Shown one piece after another: positions 27,108 to 35,407 of a stretch of 64,000 nt of DNA; the stretch's first letter is position 1; each line of letters begins with the position of its first letter. Under the pieces are notes generated by a model, which had not been told where the DNA came from, made no database searches, and saw nothing but the letters and a program-made list of their open reading frames with translations. The DNA comes from Nocardia xishanensis NBRC 101358 (GTDB taxonomy: Bacteria > Actinomycetota > Actinomycetes > Mycobacteriales > Mycobacteriaceae), in the NCBI RefSeq assembly GCF_001613365.1, contig NZ_BDCF01000044.1, positions 1 through 64,000 of the forward strand, written 5' to 3'. Made by a program: the position numbers and the translations under genes.

Positions 27108-27965
27108 GTGGGTACGCGCGACAGGTACGGCGACATCTTCGCCGGACACGAAAGGTCCAAGAAGACGCCCGCGCCGCGGGTCACCGCCGAACGCGACCTG
27201 GTGGTGGAGGACGCGGCAAGCGGATTCTGCGGCGCCGTGGTCGGATTCGACCGCAGCTACGACGGCGAGTTCGTGAAACTGGAGGACGCGCGCGGCGCGG
27301 TGCGGCTGTTCGCGCTGCGGGAGGCCGCGTTCCTGATCGACGGACGACCGGTCACCCTGGTGCGCCCCGCCGCAGCCGCGCCGAAGCAGCAGGCCAGGTC
27401 GGCGTCCGGTTCCACCCGCGTCGCGGGCCTGCGCGCCCGGGTGGCCAAGGCCAGCAGGATCTGGGTGGAGGGTGTGCACGACGCCGCCCTGGTCGAGCGG
27501 GTGTGGGGCCACGACCTGCGGGTCGAGGGCGTGGTGGTGGAGCACCTGGAGGGTCTGGACAATCTGGCCGAGCGGCTGACGGAGTTCGAGCCGGGGCCGG
27601 GCCGCCGGGTCGGCGTGCTGGTCGACCACCTGGTCACCGGCTCCAAGGAAACCCAGCTCACCACCGGCCTGGGCCCGCACGTGCTGGTGACCGGGCATCC
27701 CTATATCGATGTCTGGCAGGCCGTCCGGCCGGCCGCGCTGCGTATCGAGGCCTGGCCGCAGGTGCCGCGCGGCGAAGACTGGAAGACGGGGGTGTGCCGT
27801 CGCCTCGGCTGGGGGACCCCGCAGGACGGGTGGCGGAGGGTCTACGACGCCGTCGAGTCCTTCCGCGATCTGGAGGCCCCGCTGATCGGCGCTGTCGAAC
27901 GCCTGATCGACTTCGTCACCGAACCGGACCGACCGGGAGACGCGGCGGGGCAAGGGCCGAGGTGA
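27108..27965 (+). CDS. DUF3097 family protein
   Basis: A 285-residue protein of the actinobacterial DUF3097 family, recognised by its start GTRDRYGDIFAGH and by conserved stretches such as RIWVEGVHDAALVERVWGHD, RVGVLVDHLVTGSKE and HVLVTGHPYIDVWQAV. The middle part resembles a small Toprim-like fold (WVEGVHDAALVE and LVDHLVTGSKE as acidic motifs), but no activity is known to me. The GTG start at 27108 is preceded by a TAGTTT -10-like element at about 27096, so the gene may be leaderless. A longer upstream frame shadows the NfeD gene. Confidence 0.85.
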   Translation: MGTRDRYGDIFAGHERSKKTPAPRVTAERDLVVEDAASGFCGAVVGFDRSYDGEFVKLEDARGAVRLFALREAAFLIDGRPVTLVRPAAAAPKQQARSASGSTRVAGLRARVAKASRIWVEGVHDAALVERVWGHDLRVEGVVVEHLEGLDNLAERLTEFEPGPGRRVGVLVDHLVTGSKETQLTTGLGPHVLVTGHPYIDVWQAVRPAALRIEAWPQVPRGEDWKTGVCRRLGWGTPQDGWRRVYDAVESFRDLEAPLIGAVERLIDFVTEPDRPGDAAGQGPR

Positions 27966-28056
27966 CGCAGCCGGGGGCCGCCGGATTCGGGAGTGCGTGC
28001 AGCTCACGAGGGTTGATGCGCCGATGCCCACCGGTAGCCCGGAGCGTTTATGCTCG

Positions 28057-28878
28057 ATGATTATGTGCTCTCCTAGTGCCACGCTGACGGTCTGGGCCGG
28101 CTCCTGGCTGGCCGGATGCAGCGCGCCCGACGATGTGCTGGAGGCGCTGCACGCCTGGGCGCCGCGGCACACCATCGCCGCGGGCGACCCGCTGACCGGC
28201 GGCCGCACCGACCTGCCCTGGTCCTCCCGCAGCACGTTGCCCGGCTCCGGTCTCATGGCGCTGCTCAAGGTGATTCGCGAGGCCATGACCCAGCCCGGCG
28301 CGCAGCTTCGCCTGGTGCTTCCCGTCCCCGGCGACGTGCGCGGGCTGCCGCCGGGCACCGTGTTCACCGCCGACGCGATGGACGCCGAGGAAGGCATGCT
28401 GGTCGGCGTGCCCGGCGCCGACGGCACCGGGCTGATCCCGCAATGGGCCGACGAGACCACCCTCCAGTGGACGCTCTACAGCACCCCTATCCCGCCCGCG
28501 TTCGGACCCGACATGTCGCTCGGCGAGGCCGAATACACCATGCGGGAAGCCGTCCGCGACGCGGCCGACGCGCTGATGAAACTGCACACCACCGCGGTCG
28601 GTTCCGTCGAATCCGATCCGCGCGAACTCATCGAGGCCGAACTGGCCGATTACGCCAGGCACGACTACCCGGACTCGATTCCGCTGCGCGCCAAGCGCAT
28701 CCTGGACACCGCCGATCACGTGGCCGCGATTCTCACCGTGGCGCAACGTGAACCGGCCTCCGCCCCCACCTCCGCCAGCGCCATCGGCGCGCAGGAGACG
28801 TTGCTGCGCCCGCTGTGGGACGCGATCCGCGCGGCCAGGCTCGTCGCGGTACACGCCGCCGCGCGCGGCGAGCGCTAG
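28057..28878 (+). CDS. conserved hypothetical protein
   Basis: I do not recognise a named family. The protein is about 273 residues, acidic, soluble and without signal peptide, with the N-terminal part MIMCSPSATLTVWAGSWLAG and the middle RLVLPVPGDVRGLPPGTVF. Similar unnamed proteins occur in Nocardia and relatives next to DUF3097. The start could be ATG 28057 (GGAG at 28041-28044) or ATG 28063, which lies seven to eight bases after a good -10, TATGCT (28049-28054), and would be leaderless. The C-terminus is helical (ETLLRPLWDAIRAARLVAV). Confidence 0.75.
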   Translation: MIMCSPSATLTVWAGSWLAGCSAPDDVLEALHAWAPRHTIAAGDPLTGGRTDLPWSSRSTLPGSGLMALLKVIREAMTQPGAQLRLVLPVPGDVRGLPPGTVFTADAMDAEEGMLVGVPGADGTGLIPQWADETTLQWTLYSTPIPPAFGPDMSLGEAEYTMREAVRDAADALMKLHTTAVGSVESDPRELIEAELADYARHDYPDSIPLRAKRILDTADHVAAILTVAQREPASAPTSASAIGAQETLLRPLWDAIRAARLVAVHAAARGER

Positions 28879-29217
28879 GCGGCCACCGCCGCGAGCCGAA
28901 CGTCGCGCGAATCAGACATCCTGACAGCCACTTTCGGAGTCTCACCTGCCGCATGAACAGGCGTTTCGGCGAGCCACGCACCGGCCGCCGAAAGTTTGTT
29001 AACGCATCGAAAGAGAACTCGTCGCGTTACTGCTAACGTGGGCGAGTTGTCGAGTTCTGGACGCTTGGGTCGGGATGTGCTCGGATCGACGGCGATCGCA
29101 GGCCCGGATCGCCTGTCCGACAAGGACTGTGCGGTGAATCTGGCGAACTACGGTGCAGCCCACCAGAGTTCCGGTCCTCGGCGCGGAGCTCATGTCCCTC
29201 GTCAGGAGTACCGTCTT
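28879..29217. other. upstream region of the P450 pair
   Basis: No gene is convincing in this 339-base gap. A lower-GC stretch around 28985-29040 holds an inverted repeat, GTTAACGC and GCGTTAC, plus another nearby CTAACG, and is the probable promoter or operator area for the P450 operon. A longer frame through this gap into the P450 lacks conserved residues; AGGAG at 29204-29208 marks the true start. The conservon genes that often precede CYP157/CYP154 pairs in Streptomyces are absent. Confidence 0.4.
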
Positions 29218-30492
29218 TTGACCTCGTCACAGCCCGCGGTCACCGCGCCGCACGCCACCGCACCCGGAGTCTGCCCCGTTCAGCACGGATCCCCGATCGG
29301 CTCGGACGGCCCCCGAATCCCGCTGCACGGACCAGAGTTCGCCGCCGACCCGCACGGAGCCTATGACGGCATGCGTCGCCAATACGGTTCGGTGATCCCC
29401 ATCGAGCTGGCGCCCGGCGTGCCCGCGACGCTGATCATCGGCTACAACACGGCGCTGCGCATCCTCAACGACCCGGATCACTTCCCCGCGGACCCGCGGA
29501 CCTGGCAGAAGGACATCCCGGCCGACTGCCCCGTCAAACCGATGATGGAGTGGTACCCGAACGCGCTGCGCAACGCCGGCGCGGTGCACGCGCGCTACCG
29601 ACAGGCCTACGTTGCCAGTATCGACGGAATCGACTTACACGCGCTCCACGCGACCGTCGAGAAGATCGCCATCCCGCTGATCAACTCCTTCTGCGAGGCG
29701 GGTTCGGCCGACCTGGTCACCCAGTACGCCTTCCCGCTCGTCTTCGAGGTCCTCAACCAGATGGTCGGCTGCTCGACCGAGCTCGGCCAGCGCGTGGCGA
29801 CCGGCATGGCGATGCTCTTCGACACCGTCGAGGCGGCGCGCGGCATGGAGATGCTCAGCGCGGCGCTGATGGAACTGATCGCGCTGCGGCGCGCCGAGCC
29901 GGGCGACGACGTCACCTCGCGACTGGCGCACCACCCGGCCAAGCTGGACGACGAGGAAATGCTCTGCCAGCTGATCAGCTTCTACGGCGCGGGGATCGAA
30001 CCGCAGCAGAACCTGATCACCAACACCCTGCTGCTGATGCTCACCGACGACCGGTTCGGCGGGCACGTCCTCGGCGGCAGCCTCTCGACCCGCGACGCGC
30101 TCGACGAGGTGCTGTTCAACGACCCGCCGATGGCGAACTTCTCCATCACCTACCCGCGCCAGCCGATCCTGATCGACAACACCTGGCTGCCCGCGCACCA
30201 GCCGGTCCTCATCAGCCTGGCCGCGTGCAACAACGACCCGGCCGTCAGCGGCGGCGACCGCACCGGCAACCGCTCGCATCTGGCGTGGGGCGCGGGTCCG
30301 CACGCGTGTCCGGCCCGCTCGGTGGCGTACCTGGTGGTGCAGGACGCGATCGACCAGCTGCTCGACGCGCTGCCCGAACTGGAGCTCGCCGTGCCCGCCG
30401 CCGGCTTGGGCTGGCGGCCAGGGCCGTTCCACCGCGCCATGGCGGCGCTTCCGGTCGTCTTTCCCCCGTCCCCTCCGTTGCATCTCGGGTAA
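29218..30492 (+). CDS. cytochrome P450 lacking the ExxR motif (CYP157-like)
   Basis: A 424-residue P450 started by TTG at 29218, fixed by AGGAG nine bases upstream. The heme-binding loop is clear (WGAGPHACPAR, Cys364). Two normally fixed features are missing: the K-helix has E297-V-L-F300 in place of ExxR, and the I-helix reads GAGIEPQQN in place of AGxDT/ET. Loss of ExxR is a published hallmark of the actinobacterial CYP157 family, and CYP157 genes are usually followed by CYP154, as here. Function may be structural, regulatory or an unusual oxidation. It is 12 bases from the second P450. Confidence 0.88.
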   Translation: MTSSQPAVTAPHATAPGVCPVQHGSPIGSDGPRIPLHGPEFAADPHGAYDGMRRQYGSVIPIELAPGVPATLIIGYNTALRILNDPDHFPADPRTWQKDIPADCPVKPMMEWYPNALRNAGAVHARYRQAYVASIDGIDLHALHATVEKIAIPLINSFCEAGSADLVTQYAFPLVFEVLNQMVGCSTELGQRVATGMAMLFDTVEAARGMEMLSAALMELIALRRAEPGDDVTSRLAHHPAKLDDEEMLCQLISFYGAGIEPQQNLITNTLLLMLTDDRFGGHVLGGSLSTRDALDEVLFNDPPMANFSITYPRQPILIDNTWLPAHQPVLISLAACNNDPAVSGGDRTGNRSHLAWGAGPHACPARSVAYLVVQDAIDQLLDALPELELAVPAAGLGWRPGPFHRAMAALPVVFPPSPPLHLG

Positions 30493-30504
30493 AGGAGCCC
30501 ACCG

Positions 30505-31731
30505 ATGGAGTATGAACCGATAGTCCTCGACCTGACCGGCGCCGACATCCAGGGCGAGTCCGCGCGGATCCGCGAGCGCGGACCCGCCGCGCTCGTGGAA
30601 CTGCCCGGCGGCGTGCCCGCGTGGTCGGTGACCGACGCGGCCGTGCTCAAGAGCCTGCTGGCCGATCCCAGGGTGTCCAAGGACGCGCGCCAGCACTGGT
30701 CGGCGTTCATCAACGGCGAGATCACCGAGGCGTGGCCGCTGCACCCCTGGGTCGCCGTGGACAACATGTTCACCGCCTACGGCGCCGACCACCGCCGCCT
30801 GCGCAAGCTCGTCGCCCCCGCGTTCACCCATCGGCGCAGCGCGGCGCTGCGGCCGCGCATCGAGGAGATCACCACGCAGCTGCTCGACGCCCTCGCCGCC
30901 ACGCCGCCCGGCGAAACCGCCGACCTGCGTGAGGGTTTCGCCTACCCGGTGCCGATCCAGGTCATCACCGAGCTGCTGGGGGTGCCCGAGTTCCTCGGCC
31001 CCGGTCTGCGCAAGTGCGTGGACGGATTCTTCGACACCTCGCTGGGCCCGGAGGAAGGACAGGCCAACTACCTGGAGATGTACGGGCTCGTCAGCCAGCT
31101 CGTCGCGCACCGGAGGGACAACCCCGGCGACGACGTCACCAGCGTACTGATCGCCACCCGCGACGAGGACGGCTCGCAGCTGACCGAGAAGGAACTCGTC
31201 GACACACTGATGTTGGTGATCAACGCCGGGCACGAGACCACCGTCAACCTGCTCGACCAGGCCATCTTCGCGCTGCTCACGCACCAGAGCCAGCGCGCCG
31301 ACGTGGTCGAGGGCCGGGTGCCGTGGTCGGACGTGGTCGAGGAGTCGCTGCGCCACGAGTCACCCGTCGCGCACCTGCCGCTGCGCTACGCGGTGGAGGA
31401 CATCGAGATCGGCGATATCCGCATCCCGAAGGGCGAGGCGATCCTGGCGTCCTACGCCGCCGCGAGCCGCGACCCGAAGGTGCACGGGGAGACCACGAAC
31501 GAGTTCGACGTGCACCGCGCGAACAAGGAGCACGTCGCCTTCGGCCACGGCGCCCACCACTGCATCGGCGCTCCCCTGGCCCGGCTGGAAGCCGAGATCG
31601 CGCTGCCCGCGATCTTCCAGCGGTTCCCGGACATGCGGCTGGCCGTCGACCCGTCGGAGCTGCTGCCGGTCGGCAGCTTCGTCTCCAACGGGCACCGCAC
31701 GCTACCGGTGTATCTGCAAGCGCCGCGGTAG
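30505..31731 (+). CDS. cytochrome P450 (CYP154-like)
   Basis: A 408-residue P450 with all standard motifs: I-helix AGHETT (241-246), K-helix ExxR at Glu280-Arg283 (EESLRHESP), and the heme loop FGHGAHHCIGAPLARLE with Cys353. It has no membrane anchor, as usual for bacterial class I P450s that draw electrons from ferredoxin. AAAGGAG precedes the ATG by seven bases. It is co-transcribed with the ExxR-less P450 just upstream; in Streptomyces such CYP157-CYP154 pairs lie in conservons. No ferredoxin gene is adjacent. The substrate cannot be deduced; CYP154 members often act on macrolides, steroids or flavonoids. Confidence 0.9.
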   Translation: MEYEPIVLDLTGADIQGESARIRERGPAALVELPGGVPAWSVTDAAVLKSLLADPRVSKDARQHWSAFINGEITEAWPLHPWVAVDNMFTAYGADHRRLRKLVAPAFTHRRSAALRPRIEEITTQLLDALAATPPGETADLREGFAYPVPIQVITELLGVPEFLGPGLRKCVDGFFDTSLGPEEGQANYLEMYGLVSQLVAHRRDNPGDDVTSVLIATRDEDGSQLTEKELVDTLMLVINAGHETTVNLLDQAIFALLTHQSQRADVVEGRVPWSDVVEESLRHESPVAHLPLRYAVEDIEIGDIRIPKGEAILASYAAASRDPKVHGETTNEFDVHRANKEHVAFGHGAHHCIGAPLARLEAEIALPAIFQRFPDMRLAVDPSELLPVGSFVSNGHRTLPVYLQAPR

Positions 31732-31805
31732 CTTTCACTCGCGCTCGGGTGGGGTCCGCCCTACCCGAGCACCCGCGCTTCGCACCGGCGCCGCCCGCCA
31801 TCCCT

Positions 31806-31877
31806 GGCTTCGCAGCCCTTTCACACGCCTCGCACAGGTTCTGACCTCTGCGAGGCGTTGAAAGGGTCTGCGAGGCC
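31806..31877. repeat. 72-base compound inverted repeat (probable terminator)
   Basis: Nested complementary arms form one long hairpin: GGCTTCGCAG (31806-31815) with CTGCGAGGCC (31868-31877, one G-U pair), CCCTTTCA (31816-31823) with TGAAAGGG (31859-31866), ACGCCTCGCA (31825-31834) with TGCGAGGCGT (31849-31858), and AGGT with ACCT around a TCTG loop. Single-base bulges separate the blocks. It sits between the convergent P450 and Q/P/Y-rich protein genes, so it may end transcription from both sides. Confidence 0.7.
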
Positions 31878-31936
31878 AGACGTCGAAATGAGTTGCTGGG
31901 CTGCGTGTTCGCCGGTACCGAGCGCGGCGGCTGTCG

Positions 31937-32383
31937 TCAGTACTGCGACGGGTATTGCTGCGGATAGGGCTGCTGCTGATACTGCGGCGGGTACGGCTGC
32001 TGCGGATAGGGCGGCGGGTACTGCGGCTGCTGCGGATAGGGCGCGTGCTGATACTGCGGCTGCGCGTACGCCTGCTGGCCGTACTGCTGCTGGCCGTACT
32101 GCTGCTGGCCGTACTGCTGCTGCGGATACTGCGGCGGCGGCAACTGCTGCGGCGGCGGGGTTTCGGAGCTCTTCTTGCTGAAGTACCGAATCACCACGAC
32201 GAGCACGGCGATCACCACGATCGCGAGGATGATCCACATGATGTACTCGTCGACGTCGCTATCAGCGCCGCCTCCACCGCTGCTCCCGCCGCCTCCGCGC
32301 CGGGCTTCATAGGAATCCAGCGCCGCCGTCCAGACGGTGCTTTCCGTCATCAGATCGGCATTGGCCAGCAGCTCGAGATACAT
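31937..32383 (-). CDS. single-pass membrane protein with Gln/Pro/Tyr-rich tail
   Basis: A 148-residue protein started at ATG 32383 (GGGGAGG upstream). The N-terminal part (MYLELLANADLMTESTVWTA) has no signal peptide; a glycine/serine linker follows, then one transmembrane helix (about 54-74, IMWIILAIVVIAVLVVVIRY) and a long cytoplasmic or external tail of PQQ, QYGQQ and PPQYP repeats. Such low-complexity Q/P/Y tails occur in many Nocardia membrane proteins and may drive clustering; no function is known to me. It lies downstream of the ferrochelatase gene (188-base gap). Confidence 0.75.
   Translation of the reverse strand: MYLELLANADLMTESTVWTAALDSYEARRGGGGSSGGGGADSDVDEYIMWIILAIVVIAVLVVVIRYFSKKSSETPPPQQLPPPQYPQQQYGQQQYGQQQYGQQAYAQPQYQHAPYPQQPQYPPPYPQQPYPPQYQQQPYPQQYPSQY
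32072..32116. repeat. three 15-base tandem repeats in the Q-rich tail
   Basis: Three perfect copies of CTGCTGGCCGTACTG occupy 32072-32086, 32087-32101 and 32102-32116, coding on the minus strand for repeated Gln-Tyr-Gly-Gln-Gln. Exact copies suggest recent slippage, so length may vary between strains. Confidence 0.75.
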
Positions 32384-32571
32384 CAAAGGGCCTCCCCGGC
32401 ACGAGTTATGGTCGGTCCTCCTCCCGAAGACCGGCCCCGATGCTATCTCAGGCCATGGCACGCAACACAATCGGTGTGCGCAGCCGAAGAAGCTCCGAGC
32501 GCACTCGCGTGCAAGCAATTACAAGTGCGGGCCGAACACACCGCCGTGAAACAGCGGCCGGGGATCGAGCC

Positions 32572-33636
32572 TCAGGACCGACCGGGCCGTCCACCGCGGG
32601 CCGGTGCGCAACAGCCGACGGCGCACGGCTCGCCGTCACGAGTGCAACCGTACCCGGGCACCGCGCCCAACCGCCGCGGTTCGACGCCGCCGATGTGCTC
32701 GCCGACCAGCTCGACCACCAGGCGCGCGAAACGCGGATCGGTGCCCGGCGTGGCGGCGCGGGTGAACGCCATCCCGAGTTCGGCGGCCTTGGCCTCGGCT
32801 TCGTTGTCCAGATCCCAGATGACCTCGAGGTGGTCCGACACGAAACCGACGGGGCAGACCACCACCGACCGCACGCCCTTACCGGACAGCACCTCGAGGT
32901 GGTCCACGATGTCGGGCTCCAGCCAGGGCACCTGCGGCGGACCGGAACGCGACTGCCAGACCACGTCGTAGTCGTCGAATCCGGTTGCCGCGGCGCACAA
33001 TCGGGCCGCCTCGGCGACCTGGCGGCGGTACAGCCCGCCGCCATCGGCGGGCGGACCCGCGGCGGCGTCGGCGGACACCGGAATGGAGTGGGCGGTGAAC
33101 ACGAGACGGACGTCGTCGCGGCGATCGGCTGGCAGTCCGGCCACCGCGGCGCGGATCGCATCGGCGAACGCCTCGATCAGCAGCGGGTGGTCGAAATACT
33201 GGCGCAGCTTCACCAGTTCCGGCGCGCCGTCGCCGAAAGCCCTTCGCGCCCTGGCGATGTCCTCGTTGTACTGCAAGCAGCCCGAGTAGCCTCCCCACGC
33301 CGAGGTGGGAAACACCAGGGCGGAGCGGACACCGTCGGCGGCCATCCGCGTGACGGTGTCCTCCACCATGGGATGCCAGTTGCGGTTGCCGAAATACACC
33401 GGCAGATCCATACCCGCGGCGGTGAGTTCGCGCTCCACCGCCGCGATGATGTCGCGGTTGAGCGCGTTGATCGGGGATACCCCGCCGAAGTGCAGGTAGT
33501 GCTGCGCGACCTCTTCGAGGCGTTCGCGCGGCACCCCGCGGCCCCGGGTGACGTTCTCCAGGAACGGCATCACGTCCTCGGGGCGCTCCGGGCCGCCGAA
33601 GGACAGCAGCAGCAGTGCGTCGACGGCCGGTGGCAC
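32572..33636 (-). CDS. hemH: ferrochelatase (coproporphyrin type, CpfC)
   Basis: A 354-residue ferrochelatase that inserts iron into a porphyrin in heme synthesis; actinobacteria use coproporphyrin III. Family marks include LLLSFGGPERPEDVMPFL at the start, YFGNRNWHP, FTAHSIP with the catalytic His, and CPVGFVSDHLEVIWDLD. The C-terminus has GYGCTRDGEPCAVGCC, a cysteine cluster that in actinobacterial enzymes helps bind a [2Fe-2S] cluster. The GTG start at 33636 is set by GGAGGAG five bases upstream. It is 21 bases after inhA, in the fabG1-inhA-hemH order of M. tuberculosis (HemZ, Rv1485). Confidence 0.96.
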   Translation of the reverse strand: MPPAVDALLLLSFGGPERPEDVMPFLENVTRGRGVPRERLEEVAQHYLHFGGVSPINALNRDIIAAVERELTAAGMDLPVYFGNRNWHPMVEDTVTRMAADGVRSALVFPTSAWGGYSGCLQYNEDIARARRAFGDGAPELVKLRQYFDHPLLIEAFADAIRAAVAGLPADRRDDVRLVFTAHSIPVSADAAAGPPADGGGLYRRQVAEAARLCAAATGFDDYDVVWQSRSGPPQVPWLEPDIVDHLEVLSGKGVRSVVVCPVGFVSDHLEVIWDLDNEAEAKAAELGMAFTRAATPGTDPRFARLVVELVGEHIGGVEPRRLGAVPGYGCTRDGEPCAVGCCAPARGGRPGRS

Positions 33637-33657
33637 GGCATCTCCTCCGTTACGAAC

Positions 33658-34494
33658 TCAGTTGTCCGACCAGTTCTCCGGGAACCAGGTGTTGTGGCTG
33701 GCCCCGCCGTCGACGTAGATGATCGAGCCGGTGGTGCCTGGCAGCCAATCCGAGAGCAGCGCGACGATCGACTTGGCGACCACGGTCGGGTCGTCGACGT
33801 CCCAGCCGATCGGCGAGGCGCCGTCCCAGTAGGTGTTGAGCTGGTTCAGCTTCGCGGCGTCGTCGGTGGCGGTGCCCGCGATGGCCTTGGCGGCCAGCGT
33901 CTTGATCGGGCCCGCGGCGATCAGGTTGGAACGGATCTTCTTGGCGACGCCGACCTCGCGGGCGACGTAGCGGTTGACCGACTCCAGCGCCGCCTTTGCC
34001 ACGCCCATCCAGTTGTAGTACGGCATCGCGGTGCGCGGGTCGAAGTCCATGCCGACGATGGATCCGCCCTCGTTCATGACGGGCAGCACCGCGCGGGCCA
34101 GCGAGGCGTAGCTCCACGCCGAGATCTCGAACGCCTTGGCGGCGTCGGGGCCCGGACCGTCCAGGAACGGGCGGGCCTCGGGACCCATCAGTGTGCGCGG
34201 CGCGAAGGCGATCGAGTGCAGCACGCCGTCGACACCCTCCGGCGCCAGCTCGCGCACCTTGTCGGCCAGCGCGGCCAGATCGTCTTCGTTGGTGACATCG
34301 AGCCCGATGGCGGGCGGGATCTCCTGCGGCAGCCGCTTGCCGATCCGGTCGATCAGCCGCAGCCGCTCCGGAATGCCGGTGATGATGACCTTCGCGCCCT
34401 GCTCCTGCGCGACCGCGGCCGCGTGGAACGCGATCGACGCGTCGGTGATGATGCCGGTGACCAGGATGGTCTTGCCTTCGAGCAGTCCGCCCAT
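33658..34494 (-). CDS. inhA: enoyl-ACP reductase InhA
   Basis: The NADH-dependent trans-2-enoyl-ACP reductase of the FAS-II system that makes mycolic acid chains, and the target of activated isoniazid in mycobacteria. The 278-residue protein starts MGGLLEGKTILVTGIITD; Ser94 sits in GVLHSIAFAP, and the active-site pair is Tyr160 and Lys167 (YNWMGVAK), matching Tyr158 and Lys165 of the tuberculosis enzyme. I chose ATG 34494; AGGAG lies about 12 bases upstream, a little far. It follows fabG1 after a 112-base gap and precedes hemH, a conserved operon order. Confidence 0.97.
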   Translation of the reverse strand: MGGLLEGKTILVTGIITDASIAFHAAAVAQEQGAKVIITGIPERLRLIDRIGKRLPQEIPPAIGLDVTNEDDLAALADKVRELAPEGVDGVLHSIAFAPRTLMGPEARPFLDGPGPDAAKAFEISAWSYASLARAVLPVMNEGGSIVGMDFDPRTAMPYYNWMGVAKAALESVNRYVAREVGVAKKIRSNLIAAGPIKTLAAKAIAGTATDDAAKLNQLNTYWDGASPIGWDVDDPTVVAKSIVALLSDWLPGTTGSIIYVDGGASHNTWFPENWSDN

Positions 34495-34606
34495 GAGTTC
34501 TCGGTTCTCCTGAAGTTGAAAGTCGAGTTGTCGCCCGTCGCGCGCGAGACATCGTCCCGCCGCGCGACGCCACGGTGTTCGGGGCAGCTCGCCCGGAACG
34601 AAAGTA

Positions 34607-35329
34607 CTAGTGGCCCATGCCCATGCCGCCATCGACCGGGATGACCGCGCCGTTGATGTAGGAGGCGTCGTCGGAGGCGAGGAAGCTGATCGCGGCGGCG
34701 ACCTCTTCCGGCTGGCCGGGACGGCCCGCGGGCACGCCGTACTTCAGGACCACTTCGCGCATCTCCTCGGTGACTTCCTCGCGCGTCATGTCGGTCTCGA
34801 TGAAGCCGGGGGCGACCACGTTGGCGGTGATGTTGCGGGAACCGATTTCGCGGGTGATCGAGCGCGCCATGCCGATCAGGCCCGACTTGGAAGCCGCGTA
34901 GTTGACCTGGCCTGGACCGCCGCCGAGGCCGACCACCGAGCCGAGGAAGATGATCCGGCCGAACTTGGCCCGCAGCATCGCGCGGTTGGCGCGCTTGGCG
35001 CAGCGCCACGCGCCGGTCAGGTTGGCGTCGATGACGCGGGTGAACTGGTCTTCGCTCATCCGCATCAGCAGGGTGTTGTCGACGATGCCCGCGTTGGCCA
35101 CGAGCACCTCGACGGTGCCCTGGTGGGCCTCCACCTCGGCGAACGCCGCGTCCACCGACGCGGTGTCGGTCACATCGCACTTCACGCCGAACAGTCCGTC
35201 CGGCGCCCCCGACCCGCGATGAGTGACCGCCACCTTGTGGCCGTCGGCGGCCAGACGCTGCGCGACCGCGAGTCCGATGCCACGGTTACCACCGGTCACC
35301 AGGACCGACCGGGATGTGATGTTCGACAT
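34607..35329 (-). CDS. fabG1: 3-oxoacyl-ACP reductase FabG1 (MabA)
   Basis: A 240-residue short-chain dehydrogenase that reduces beta-ketoacyl-ACP with NADPH in FAS-II. It shows the TGGNRGIG cofactor loop (12-19), NAG, and the catalytic Ser131, Tyr144 and Lys148 (SVVGLGGGPGQVNYAASK). Gene order with inhA identifies it as MabA and not a general SDR. Two ATG codons (35335 and 35329) are possible. I chose 35329 because AGG lies at ribosome-binding distance and a TAGGTT -10-like hexamer sits seven bases before it, so leaderless expression is also possible. Confidence 0.95.
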   Translation of the reverse strand: MSNITSRSVLVTGGNRGIGLAVAQRLAADGHKVAVTHRGSGAPDGLFGVKCDVTDTASVDAAFAEVEAHQGTVEVLVANAGIVDNTLLMRMSEDQFTRVIDANLTGAWRCAKRANRAMLRAKFGRIIFLGSVVGLGGGPGQVNYAASKSGLIGMARSITREIGSRNITANVVAPGFIETDMTREEVTEEMREVVLKYGVPAGRPGQPEEVAAAISFLASDDASYINGAVIPVDGGMGMGH

Positions 35330-35407
35330 AAGCATCAACCTATCTGTTCGGGTTCGTGCGCCGAGCCCCGGGCATCGCACCCTGTGCGATGCCACAGCGG
35401 CGCGGCG

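Noticed and set aside
28996..29217. An extended N-terminus for the first P450
   Set aside because: It adds 74 residues with no P450 similarity; AGGAG at 29204-29208 sets TTG 29218 as start.
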